From: Zantedeschia hybrid cultivar
Taxonomy: Eukaryota; Streptophyta; Magnoliopsida; Alismatales; Araceae
Assembly: GCA_030544215.1 (NCBI GenBank)
Contig: JARZZO010000001.1
Coordinates: 41,505,670 to 41,569,669, forward strand
Length of the DNA stretch: 64,000 nucleotides
Direction: 5' to 3'
Of this stretch, positions 35,111-45,900 are shown in pieces (position 1 is the stretch's first letter; every line of letters begins with the position of its first letter). The notes beneath the pieces are model-generated. The model was not told where the DNA came from and searched no databases. It saw only the letters and a list, made by a program, of their open reading frames with translations. A program made the position numbers and the translations under genes.

Positions 35111-35575
35111 TCTTTGTAGCTTCTTGCCCCCTGTTCATCGAAGAAACAAGGTTGCAAGACATATACATGTTTATATCAAATAATTTCGGAATCGAAAAAA
35201 ATCATCGATTCATATTGATTTGATTGAAAACTTCAACCGGTTATAAAACGGGAAGCAGGAAATGATTTATACTCCCTCCGCACCGGGTTTGCCTTAGCAC
35301 CATTGCCCGACTAGCGGGATAGTCATGTCAACTTTTCTTTCTTTCTTTCTTTTCAATGGCATTTCGTCATTGACAACCCATGAGGTGATTTGGGGCGGCT
35401 TCGTAAAGCCTTTTAGAGCTTCTTCAATGTCCTTGGCTCATATAGGCGGGTTAATTTTACCAGGCCATTTGAGATTTATAATCCCGGGGGAATACGTCCC
35501 GAGAATTGGATGATTTCTTTGACTGTCTTCATGGTGATCATATTCACACCGTAGACAGTGCTTGATATATTATTT
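35111..35575. other. Spacer between hairpin repeats and pol end, element C
   Basis: No gene or repeat array is recognised. It corresponds to the start of C's 3' untranslated region just after the pol stop on the minus strand. Confidence 0.5.
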
Positions 35576-38374
35576 TCAACCTTTGCTTGGAAAGCATGGA
35601 GATGGCGCATGATAGTGCTTCATATGCTTGCCATTTAAGAGAGGAAATTGCACTTCTCCCTTATGATTTGTGAGGGTGTATGCTCCTCCTTGATAAACAG
35701 TTTTGACGACATAGGGGCCGATCCAATTACTGGTCGGCTTCCCTTTTGGATTTTGCCGCCATGACTTCTCTTCTTTTGACCATAACTAGGTCTCCTTTCT
35801 TGAAGACTCTTTCTTTGACTAATTTATCAAATGCTCGAGTCATGCGAGCTTGATATATCTGGATATTTTGTTGAACTTGAAGTCTGTCGCCTTCCAAGGC
35901 TAATAACTCCTCGAGCCGCCTTTCTGCATTTGATTGATTTCCTTTGATAAGCTCCTGCTCTAAAGCAATGCGTAAAGAGGGACTGCCAATTCAATTGGCA
36001 TAACTGCTTCCGACCCATACATGAAGGAATAGGGAGAACAGCCAGTTGGAGTTTTGTATATAGTTCTGTAAGCCTTCAATACTTTATACATTTTTTCTCC
36101 TCAGTCTTTTTTGGTTGAATTGACTATCTTTGCTAGAAGGTTGCATAGAGTCTTGTTACAGGCTTCTGCTAACCCATTGGCTTGTGGATTGTAGACTGTA
36201 GAGGTCCTCCAATCAATTTTGAATTTTGTAGTTAGCTTGTATATGATTTGATTTCAGAAGCATGTTCCATTATCTGAGATGATCCAACTGGGTGCCCCAT
36301 ATCGGAACAACATATTTTGGCGGAGGAACCTTTCAACGGCTACCCCAGTGACTTCTCTTAATGCCACTGCTTCGGCCCATCTGGAAAAATAATCCGTGGC
36401 GGCCAGAATATATTTAGCACCTCTTGAGGAGGGTACGAATGGACCGACAACGTCCATGCCCCATTCGGCAAAAGGCCATGATGGTGCTGTAGGGTGCAAG
36501 GGCACCGGGAGTTTTCTTGGAATTGGGCCATGCTCTTGGCATTTGTGACATGATTTGGCATATTGCGCACAATCATCGAACATTGTGGGCCAGTAGTAGC
36601 CCAATTGTTTGAGTTGATTTTTCATCATGGGGCCAGACTGGTGAGCACCACAGACCCCGGCATGTATTTCCCTCAAAACTTCAGCTATCTCTTTTTGGCG
36701 ACAAGCATCTGAGGAGAACTTTTCTTTTGCCATCATATGTTACTCGAAATAGAGTGTCTCCTTTGTATTCATATGAATCTTTGATACGGATAAGTTTAGC
36801 ACGTTTGATTCGAGTGCTTGGCAATAATTTATACTTGAACCAGTCGAGAAGTATTTCCCTCCAATCAAGCTTATCAGCTTCTTCCACTGCACATACTTCT
36901 GTTTGCATTTCTGTTTCTTTTCCCAACACAGTTGGCAACAATCTTCTGTTCTTGACCCATATTTCAATAGACCCTTCTGACGGGAGAGCCAGAGAACTTG
37001 CTAATTTAGCCAGAGCATCGGCTTGAGCATTTGCACTGTAGTTGATATGGTTGATTTCAAAGAAATAAAATCTTTGTATCAGCTTGAGGGCCCTTTTGTG
37101 ATAAGGAATCAACTCGGACTTTTTGACATCATATATTCCTTGGTCTTGGTATATAACCAACGTTGAGTCTCTATGGACTTGAATCATTTGGATGCCCATA
37201 TCCAGAGCAACTTCTAGGCCAACTATCAAAGCTTCATATTCAGCTTCATTGTTGGTGCATGGCTTAGTTAAGGAACACGAGGTATGCAGAACCTCTCCTT
37301 ATGGAGATATTAGGACAATGCCTGCCCTAACCTTTGTAGTGAATGCACCATCTTGTACAATTGCTGAACGGGAGGCCCCGTCAAAATATAGCTGCCATAT
37401 CTTTTGTTCTGTATGGTTAGCTTCTAATATTTCTTCATCTGGCAGGTCGGTGACCAATGGTGAATCTTCTGGCACTGGATGTGCTGCAAAGAAGTCTACA
37501 ATGGCTTGACCTTTGACGGCTTTCTGAGAGACATATTTGATATCGAACTCCATAAGGAGGACTACCCATTTGCCCAAACGACCTTTCAAGGCTGGTCGAT
37601 TAAGAATATATTTGAGAGGATCAGCCCTAGAGATGAGCTGGATTTCTTGTGATAGCATATAGTGTCTGAGTCTTTTAGCTGCAAAGACCAGGGCTAAGCA
37701 TATCTTTTCAATAGGTGAGTATCGGAGTTCAGCCCCGATCAGCCTTCTGCTTAGGTAATATAGTGCTTGCTCTTTACCTTCTTCATTGTCTTGTGCTAGC
37801 ATTGCCCCCAGAGAAGTCTCTTGAGCAGCGATATATAAGATTAATGACTAGCCTTTGATAGGTACCCCCAGCATGGGTGGCTATGCAAGGTATCGCTTGA
37901 TTTTCTCAAGCACATTTTGACATTCATCCTCCCATATGAATGGGGCATCTTTCTTCATTAATTTAGAGAAGGGTTCACACCGCTCAGCTAGGTTGGATAT
38001 GAACCTTCGGATATATGCGATCCATCCCTAAAGGGACGATAGCTCTTTGAAATTCTTCAGAGGCGGGAGCTCTTGGATAGCTTTGATTTTGACTAGGTCT
38101 ATTTCAATGCCTCTATATCTGACAATGAAGCCCAAGAATTTACCTCTTGAGACCCCGAAGGCACACTTCATGGGGTTCACCTTTAGGCTATGTTGCCTTT
38201 TATGCAATCAGCTAGCTCCGGTTTCATTCTACTCGGAACTTGTTTGACTGGCTCGATGGCTGGATCAATGGCCAACTCATGTTGAGCTACTTCTAGATCT
38301 AATCCAAGCATTTCTTTGTAGAGCCAAGCAAAATGATCTGTGATCTTCGCAGAAGTGAGGTATATTGCCACCAT
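35576..38374 (-). pseudogene. pol: Truncated Ty3/gypsy pol of element C (RT core missing)
   Basis: On the minus strand: the start of RT (38374-38183, with AWLYKEMLGLDLEVAQHELA), then directly the thumb-side part (about 38180-37850, with MKCAFG and FLGFIV in the translated remnant). The whole palm, including the YxDD active site, has been deleted at about 38200. RNase H follows (37802-37299), then the second RNase H (37229-36681, with NYSANAQADALAKLA), then integrase zinc motif and core (36736-36254; CHKCQ, MDVVGPF, ISDNGT). The third catalytic residue is after a frameshift (NGLAEACNKT near 36170), and the C-terminal part runs to a stop near 35576. Several stops and frameshifts follow. Protease is not recognisable. 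The enzyme cannot function. Confidence 0.85.
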
Positions 38375-38720
38375 TTTTGCTCATTGAATAATATACTGGT
38401 AGATATGAGTATCAGGTGTCTTCAAGTTTTCAATTATGGATTGCCTCAGGTCTTGGAGGGTTGGTTGAAGATATTTCAAATATGCTCATCCACTATAAGT
38501 TTGTGGGCATCATCTTTCCTTTTGTTTTGTGTTGACCAATCTTTGGTTTCTTTTGATAGGCCTTGAATAAGATCAAGGACTATGGATCAACCCCTCTGGT
38601 AGAACTTTTTTTTTTTTTTTTTGGAAGATACTTCTACTATTAGCAAGCTGAAAAAAGTTGGAAGGAGATCCATTTCTACCTTTGCATGATCCAAGGGGAT
38701 TTAACACTTGCCTCCAATGC
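38375..38720. other. Spacer between gag copy 2 and pol, element C
   Basis: This is where protease would be expected, but no DTG/DSG motif is seen. It includes a T run at about 38609-38622. It is probably a deletion remnant. Confidence 0.45.
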
Positions 38721-40193
38721 TTAGGGGTTCTCATCTGTGAAATAAACTGAGTATCTCCCTTCATTGTAGTAGTCATATGACTCTTTCAACTGGTGATATA
38801 TAGGGATAATATGATGCACATTAATAGAAGTTGTGGGTACCTTTGACCAATCATGAGGTTGAGGAGGGTTGAGAAGATATTGTCCCATTTTGAGAACCCC
38901 TTTTTGAATCAAGTTTTCTGCTGCATCTTTGAAAACATAACATTCTTCAATAGGATGCCCCAACATCTGATGATATGGACAATAATGTGGATCTTGAGAT
39001 TTGCCAGCATCTTCAAGACTTTTAGACTTGGGCAGGATTATTTTGTTGTATTTTTGTAGACATTCAAAGATAAAGCGAGTCTTATCCTTTGAAAAAGAAT
39101 AGGGTTTGTTCATTCTACCCCTCAAAGAAATGACAACCTCACTTTCTTTAACTTTAAGACCCTTCTTTGTTGAAGTAGCAAATATAGAAGATGAGCTTGC
39201 TTGTTCCTTGTCTGGGAAGACTTCAGAATTTTCCTGGTTGTATACTTTGTACTTGATTTCATCTGCTTTGTGCATATTGTCTGTACTATCGGCATCATAT
39301 GGATGATGATCTTCTGTTTTGTCAATACAATTTAAGCTGATTGATTATGTTCCTGCTTGCTGAAAGTGATTATAAAACTTTCGCTGCATATCCCACCAAT
39401 CAAGAATTGAACATGATGGGAGTTTGGAGTACCATTCAAATGCTGGGCCACATAGTGAAGTCCCAAAATATCTTAACAAATAGGACTCTTCAAAAGCTAA
39501 GGATCCCATTGTATTGATAAAATAAGCAATATGCTTTAGGGGTGGATCTTGCCCATTATATTGGTTGAACTTTGGAGGACCTGTAATACATGAAGGTAGC
39601 TTCTTCATAAGATGGTAGGGTGCATATGAGATCTTCTTTAGATTACAAAAGGCAAGAATCTCATCATCCTCATTATTTTTGGACAACTCTATTTTTTTCA
39701 ATTGTTCTGTGATATGTCTTGGCATTAGCACTTGATCATTTGATATAGTGTTAGAGCCCATTTTTGACATATGTAGATTAGGCAACATGAAGCCAGGAAT
39801 ATTATGCATTGTAGATGCATATATTGGCCCATATAGAGAACATTGTTGACTAATGGAATGCGTCGGCAGTGAATGATTAGATATGACATTCTGTTGGAGC
39901 ATGGCCGGGGTAACTAACACTCTAGATGAATTCTCAAGAATTTGAGGTTCCTTTGTGACATAAGCAGGTGTGGCAAATCTCCTATCTTCTTGCACATGTT
40001 GATGATTTTCTCTTTCTTCATGTAGTTGCTTCTTCAACATGTCAATTTCTTGTTGGCACCTTTGAAGCAATATTTGGGTTGCTGAGTCCAATGATACAAC
40101 TTCTGGTGCTTGAAACTCTTCTTTTTTAGGATAAACTTCATTAAGACCATTGGTAGAATTCTTTGAGCTCTGAGGCAATTCTTGATCATGCAC
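38721..40193 (-). pseudogene. gag: gag copy 2 of element C
   Basis: This is a second, diverged gag located directly downstream of copy 1. The first block (40193-39345) has the coiled-coil-like region (QQEIDMLKKQLHEE) and the capsid-type core (PPKFNQYNGQ, then FEWYSKLPS). After a gap and frameshift (39344-39276) the second block (39275-38721) has the C-terminal domain (MNKPYSFSKDKTRFIFEC) and the Cys-His motif HYCPYHQMLGHPIEEC. Both blocks align with copy 1 in the same order, but the stretch equal to copy 1's ALDFIKRWRNLSMRCK region is missing. It is smaller and more decayed than copy 1, but retains the first Cys of the zinc motif, which copy 1 has lost. Confidence 0.75.
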
Positions 40194-40283
40194 TGCTGTC
40201 TTAGCAAGTGTATCTTTGACTTGTTGGCAAGTTATAACATTGCATGATAGTACTTGTACATCATCATCATTTTGAAGAAGTTG

Positions 40284-42452
40284 TTATTTCGAAGGAATCA
40301 TATGAATGAAGTTTATGGAATCAATTCGATAAGCTCTCCATATATGAGGTTGTGGAGGATTGACCAAGTAAGGGCCCATATCGAGCTTTCCTTTTCTTAT
40401 CAGTTCTTCAATAATATCTTTGAAGACATGACAATCTTCTAGGGGATGCCCAATCATCTGATGATATGCAGAGTAGTGAGGATCATTTGATTTCTTAATG
40501 TCTTCAGGCCTCTTTGGATAAGGAAGAAGGACTTGGTTATGTTTATGTGCCCACTCAAAAAGAGTATGCATTCTATCACGGGGAAAAGAGTATGGTTTTC
40601 TTATTCTCTCCCGTAAAGATGTCTTTGCATCTTGCTGCTTAGAGCTATTCTCTACTGAAGTAGTGGATGATATAGTCTTGATCTTCTCTTTAACTAGAGA
40701 TGTCGAAGAATCAATCATGTTGACTTCTTTATGACTTGATCTTGCTTTTAATTTATCACGAAATTGAGCTAAAAAGGCCTCGACCTCTGATATAGTAGAA
40801 TTCAATTTGTCAAAAGATTTAATGTCCGCAACGATCAAGTGCTCAAGGACTTCCATCTTTAAGTTAGTTTTGCAGATGATCACTGCATCTTCTTGGCATG
40901 GTGGCCTTTTGCACCTCATGCTGAGATTTCGCCATCTCTTTATAAAGTCCAGAGCTGACTCATCATGATTTTGTTTTGTAGCAGTTAACTCTGCTAGAGT
41001 AACTTCCCTTTCTATAGTGTAAAACCTTTCCATGAACTGTTTTTTCAAGTTTGTCCATCTTGATACTGACCCGACTGGCAATGTTGAATACCATTCAAAT
41101 GCAAGCCCAGTAAGTGTAGACCCAAATAACTTTAACATATATGACTCATTGGTAGCCAGGTCCCCCATGGCTCCACTGTAGTATGCCAGATGCTCTTTTG
41201 GATTGCCTTGGCCATTAAACTTCTCAAATTTAGGTACCTTGGTCATTCCTATTGGTAACTTCTTCATAGCGTGATGAACTGGATATGGGACTTTGTATAC
41301 ATCAGATGCAGTAGAGGTTCCTTCAACTTTCTTTGCCAATTTCATATCTATAATTTGTTCCAGCATTAGTCTTTGAGCCACAGTGACAGGATCCACGGGA
41401 TTATGAAGGAAGTTGGCTCCTTGCACTTGGGAAGCTTGAAATGACATGCCTTGATCATTTGTCATCAATATAGGCTGAGGTGCTGTCAGTGGTATAGCCT
41501 GATTGATAGGAACTTGAAGATGTGTTGAAAAATCATCCACAGTCACAAGCCGCAGGGGTTGTAATGGTGAACTTATCATATCTTGAGATATATGAGGTGG
41601 AATTGGAGGACTAGGTATATGAGGATTTGAGGGTATTGATGCATTCCCTTCTTTGTTAATCAGGCATGCCCCCTGTAACTGGACATCTTTTTCTTGTAAT
41701 TGTTTTTTCAACAACTCAATTTCTTGCAATAATAGCTGAGTTATGCTTGGCTCTGGTTCTTGTTGTTGATTGATTTGTTGTAGGAGTTGCTGCTCTGATG
41801 ATGCGAGAGGAGCCTCTCCTGACGCTTCGATGACATTTGCAGATAGCTCTGCTTCTTCATCAATGTTTTCTACAAGAGTAGGAAAATTTTGAGCAACTAG
41901 GGTTGCTGCTTGCATTCTTCGGGTAACTAGACCCGATCTTGAGGCTAACTCTCTAATTTCTTCTTGGTCTTCAGGGAGTGCCCTATACTTGTTGATAGTA
42001 TGACATGAATAAACTATCAAGCTTCCTTGGTTGAACTTTGCAGATCTCCTTGCAAAAGGAGGCTTTGGTTGCAGCCTTTGGAATACGGATGATTCTGAAG
42101 GCTTCATTGGCTTTTCACATTTTTCACTTGATTTCCTTCTTTTTAGCAACTCAACATAAGGTGCCTGTTTTTGAATTGGTTTCCATATTTGCAGCCTTTG
42201 TGATTGAAAGACCGGCCTTGATTTTTCTTGTGCATATTGATTTTCCTGGTGTTTAGGCACCTAGATTTGGTTCACTAGTGGCTTTTGACAGTGTTTTGTC
42301 CCATGCCAATAAACTGGTTTGGGGTTTCTTTCTTGCTTTTCTGACATTTGAATCTTAGCTTTTCCTTTTATTTTTCTTTTACTCTTCATCCTTTCTCTGT
42401 CCATATCTTCAAGGACTCGGAATGAGTTTTGAACTGGGACATTTGGAACCAT
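40284..42452 (-). pseudogene. gag: gag copy 1 of element C
   Basis: A long frame of about 720 codons if read from the ATG at 42452, broken by one in-frame TAG (42263-42261); 658 codons follow it without a stop. The N-terminal part is basic (KSKRKIKGKAKIQ). A Gln/Glu-rich, probably coiled-coil segment follows (LLQEIELLKKQLQEKDVQLQ), then the retrotransposon-gag core (MTKVPKFEKFNGQ, FEWYSTLPVGSVSRWTNLKK, ALDFIKRWRNLSMRCK). The C-terminal Cys-His motif reads HYSAYHQMIGHPLEDC, where Ser replaces the usual first Cys. The protein packages element RNA. It lies 0.5 kb downstream of the primer site. Near-intactness contrasts with the decayed pol. Confidence 0.85.
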
Positions 42453-42913
42453 TCAGTCTTTGGAAGTATCAACTTTGTTGCCATCTAGAAAGATCCGCAG
42501 GCTTCTGATAAGAAATGATTTCTTGGTCCTAGACCATTTTGCAGAAACTGCCTTTGATTTGAACTAGGGATTTTGACCTTTTCAGATATTTCTCCGGTAT
42601 TGTCTTGAAGATGATGCAACATCACTGTGAATAGGGCAGCAACTGACTATTTGCGCTTGAAGTTTATCAGAAATAATCTTAGGTTGCATGAAGACCACCC
42701 CGAGAAAATTCGGAAAACCAATAACAGGAGGGAAGCTCCCAAATGCCATGGGTACCGCCAGGTAGCCATAGCGAGCATGGTTCTCGACCACCAGAGGGCC
42801 GAAGAAAACTTTCGATTCCATTGAGTCTCCTGTAATACAACAAAGAGATAATCAATAACTTCAAAGAATGGGTGTTATCCTTATTCTTCCAACGAGAAGA
42901 TGAAGGGAGGACA
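42453..42913 (-). other. Leader of element C
   Basis: Between primer site and gag. A minus-strand frame (42821-42582, MESKVFFGPLVV) is present; Ogre-type elements can carry an extra frame before gag, but no domain is recognisable here. I leave it uncalled. Confidence 0.4.
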
Positions 42914-42932
42914 GGTTCCACCGGGCGTGCCA
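42914..42932 (-). promoter_or_regulatory. Primer binding site, element C
   Basis: The minus strand reads TGGCACGCCCGGTGGAACC, eight bases inside the LTR end at 42941. It begins TGG as expected. I cannot name the tRNA with certainty; it is similar in form to arginine-type primer sites of other Tat elements. Confidence 0.6.
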
Positions 42933-42940
42933 AAAGAGAT

Positions 42941-45900
42941 TGTCGTACATTTTTTAGGAAAATTCACTTGATCTTGATTTTCTATTTTAGATTTAGATTT
43001 ATGTTTGTGCGCTCTACCTGACTCAATTAGATGATTGCGTACTTCTTCTACTCGATCCCGCTACCCATAAAGGGAATAGCGTTAACTACATCCTCCTAAG
43101 AGGAAAACCCTTGATTAATCGTCGGAAGATTAGAATAACATCCTTTAAAATGATATAAATAAAATATACAAGATGGCATTTGAAAAATAAATGAATTTCA
43201 GTTTTTATTTGAGAAGAAAACTCATTTTTTAGTTTAAAGTTGAGTATGCGCGAGACTTGATTTATTGATTTTTATTGATGGATAATGATGAGAGACATTT
43301 TTTAACCTTTTTGGATTGATTTATGTGGATGCATTGAAGATTTGTTTGAATTTTTATGTTTGGAAATGAAATTGAAGTTGAGTCTGCGCAAGGATGCGCA
43401 GACTCATTTGTTACCAATGAGAATACTTGTACTTATTTTGATTTTTGATTTGTGAGAGGAATGGAAATCTTCTTATGGCATTCTGATTGAAGTGGATGAC
43501 ATTTTTTATGGGGATTATGATTTAGAATTTGAATATCAATTTTGGTTGTATTTTATTGACAAGAAGGTATAATAGACATTGCTTATTGTGTTTTTTCATA
43601 TTTGGAGCAAAGAGATTTTGGATTTGATTTGCAAGGTATGGAAAGGTGTTTTTTATGTTTTCTCAGTTGATTTGAGTGAAAAATGCTTCAAGGATTTATG
43701 CTTTTTATGTTTTGAACTTGTAGGTTTTTAAAGAATGAGCAAGGTTACAAAGTTAATTGAAGTGAGGCTTTTTTTAGGTATTTTTTATCTTTTGCAAAGG
43801 AAAAAAAAAAAAAGAGTTTTATTTGATTTTTTGATTTACAGGAAGTGTGTAGTTTTATCTTGGAGTTTTTTATTTAATTTTATGATAATTAGAGTTGAAA
43901 ATTTTAGATTTAACAGTTGGGGTTGAGTCTGCGAAAGGGTGTGCAGACTCATTTGTCACAAGCCTGTTTTTTATATTTTTTAGGTAATTTCAAGGGGACA
44001 AATTAGCATTTTTGTTTGGGTTTTTATTTGTGGAAAATATAGGGTTTATCTTTAAGATTTTGATTTGATTTAAGGGGAATTTAATGGCTAAAATACCAGT
44101 TTTTAGAAATTTAGGGTTGAGTCTACGCAATAGGGCGCAGACTCATTTGTTGTCAAGGTGTTTAGGTATTTTTTATATTTTTTGCAAAGGAATTTTAGAG
44201 CTTTTATTTAGGTTTTTGACTTATATAAAATATAAAGTTTTTATGTGAATTTTTGGATTTAATTTGGAGAGAATTTAAGGTCAAAAGGACCAATTTTGGG
44301 AATTCAGGGTTGAGTCTGCACAGGGTAGTGCAGACTCATTTGTCACCAATTTGTTTTTAAGGGTTTTTTACACTTTTTAAAAAATAACTTGGTGTTTTTA
44401 TTTTATTTCCTTATAGATAAGAATAAACTTGATTTTTAGAGAGTTTTAGATCATCTTGAAGTGGTCAGGAAGTTGATTTTTTATTTTTTGTGAATTTCAG
44501 GGCTGAGTCTGTGCAATATTGCGTAGACTCAAGTCTGAACTGTGAATTTCTTGTTTGTGAGTTGTTTTATTGGATTTTTGATGAGATAACTTGATTTTAT
44601 GTTTTGTTTGGTGATGATTTACAGATTTGGAGCTGTGGACTTGATTTAGGGGCCAAGAGATGAGGTTTTGGCCTTGGGATTGATGCGCAGACTCAAGTTT
44701 AAAGATGATTTTGAGCAAGACTCTTGAAAAGATGGAACCTTCTGAGGTTGAGGGGAATTCCAAGACCTTCAAAGTGCTCGGTAGCTTTAAAGATCAAGGA
44801 GACAAGAAAATGGGTTTGAGTCTGCGTAAGGAGTGCGCAGACTCAACTGAATTTGTAATTTTTTATTTATTTGAGGGGATTTGGATCATTTTTGTAAATG
44901 GATGTTTATTTTAAATGAAAAAGAGTGTTTGAAATATGATTGCAAGTGATTTGTACAATTTGATTTACTGTTTATTTGATTTTTTATTTGAAATGAGTTT
45001 ATGGAAAAATGTGCAGACTCAAGAGTCATTTGGAAAAGAAGTTGTTAATCTTTATTTGTGTGTCATGGAATATGATTTTTATCAAAGGTTTTGACTTGAT
45101 TTTTGAGTTATTTAAACAGCCTTTTTTGTCTTTTGAGCCTAGGATAGATGCGTAGAATCAACTTGAGTTTTGAAGATTTGTATTTATTTAAAAGGGAGAA
45201 TGTCCTTTTTTTAACCTTTTCTGATTTAGATATAATTTAAATTTAGTTATTTTGAATCATTTGAGCCATAATCAATGTCTTTAGTCCAAGAATCCATCTT
45301 TGACAATTTTTTGGGTTGAGTCTGCGCAGGGGTGCGCAGACTCAAGTCTGAAATTGATTTTTGAATTTCCTGCACAGTTCAAGCTGTATTTAAATATTTC
45401 AAGTGGTTAGTTTCAACCAGCAAAGTTAGAATATGAAGTCCAGAGTCGAGGAAAACGAATTGTATCCCATTCCCAATCGAATTTCCATGATTATAAGTGC
45501 GCTGACTCAAAATCTGAGTATAATTTCAGTTTTATATCTCTTTCAACTTGAAGTGATTCAAGAATCACCACAAATTTAGGGAGGATAATACTGACAAATC
45601 TCAGAAGTTGAGTGTGGCTACATAAAGCCTTTTCAAGGAGTGGTCCTTATATGGATTTCTTCAAATAACATGATTTCTTCATATTGATCCCATTCTTCTT
45701 GGATCACTTTATAAAGCATTGAAAGTGCTTAATACAATGATTCCAAGTTGAATTTCAACCTTTCATTAGGAGAACCCAATGAAGGTTTAGGATCTTCATG
45801 AAGGATCATGGCATGAAGGGACCCGAAGGACCAATTCCCTTAAAGGGATATGTAATGGCTAATGGATCATAGGGGTGGCTATAAAGGGGGGCGTGCCGAG

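Noticed and set aside
40254..40442. Small plus-strand frames across C gag and pol
   Set aside because: Antisense shadows of gag and pol on the minus strand without domain similarity.
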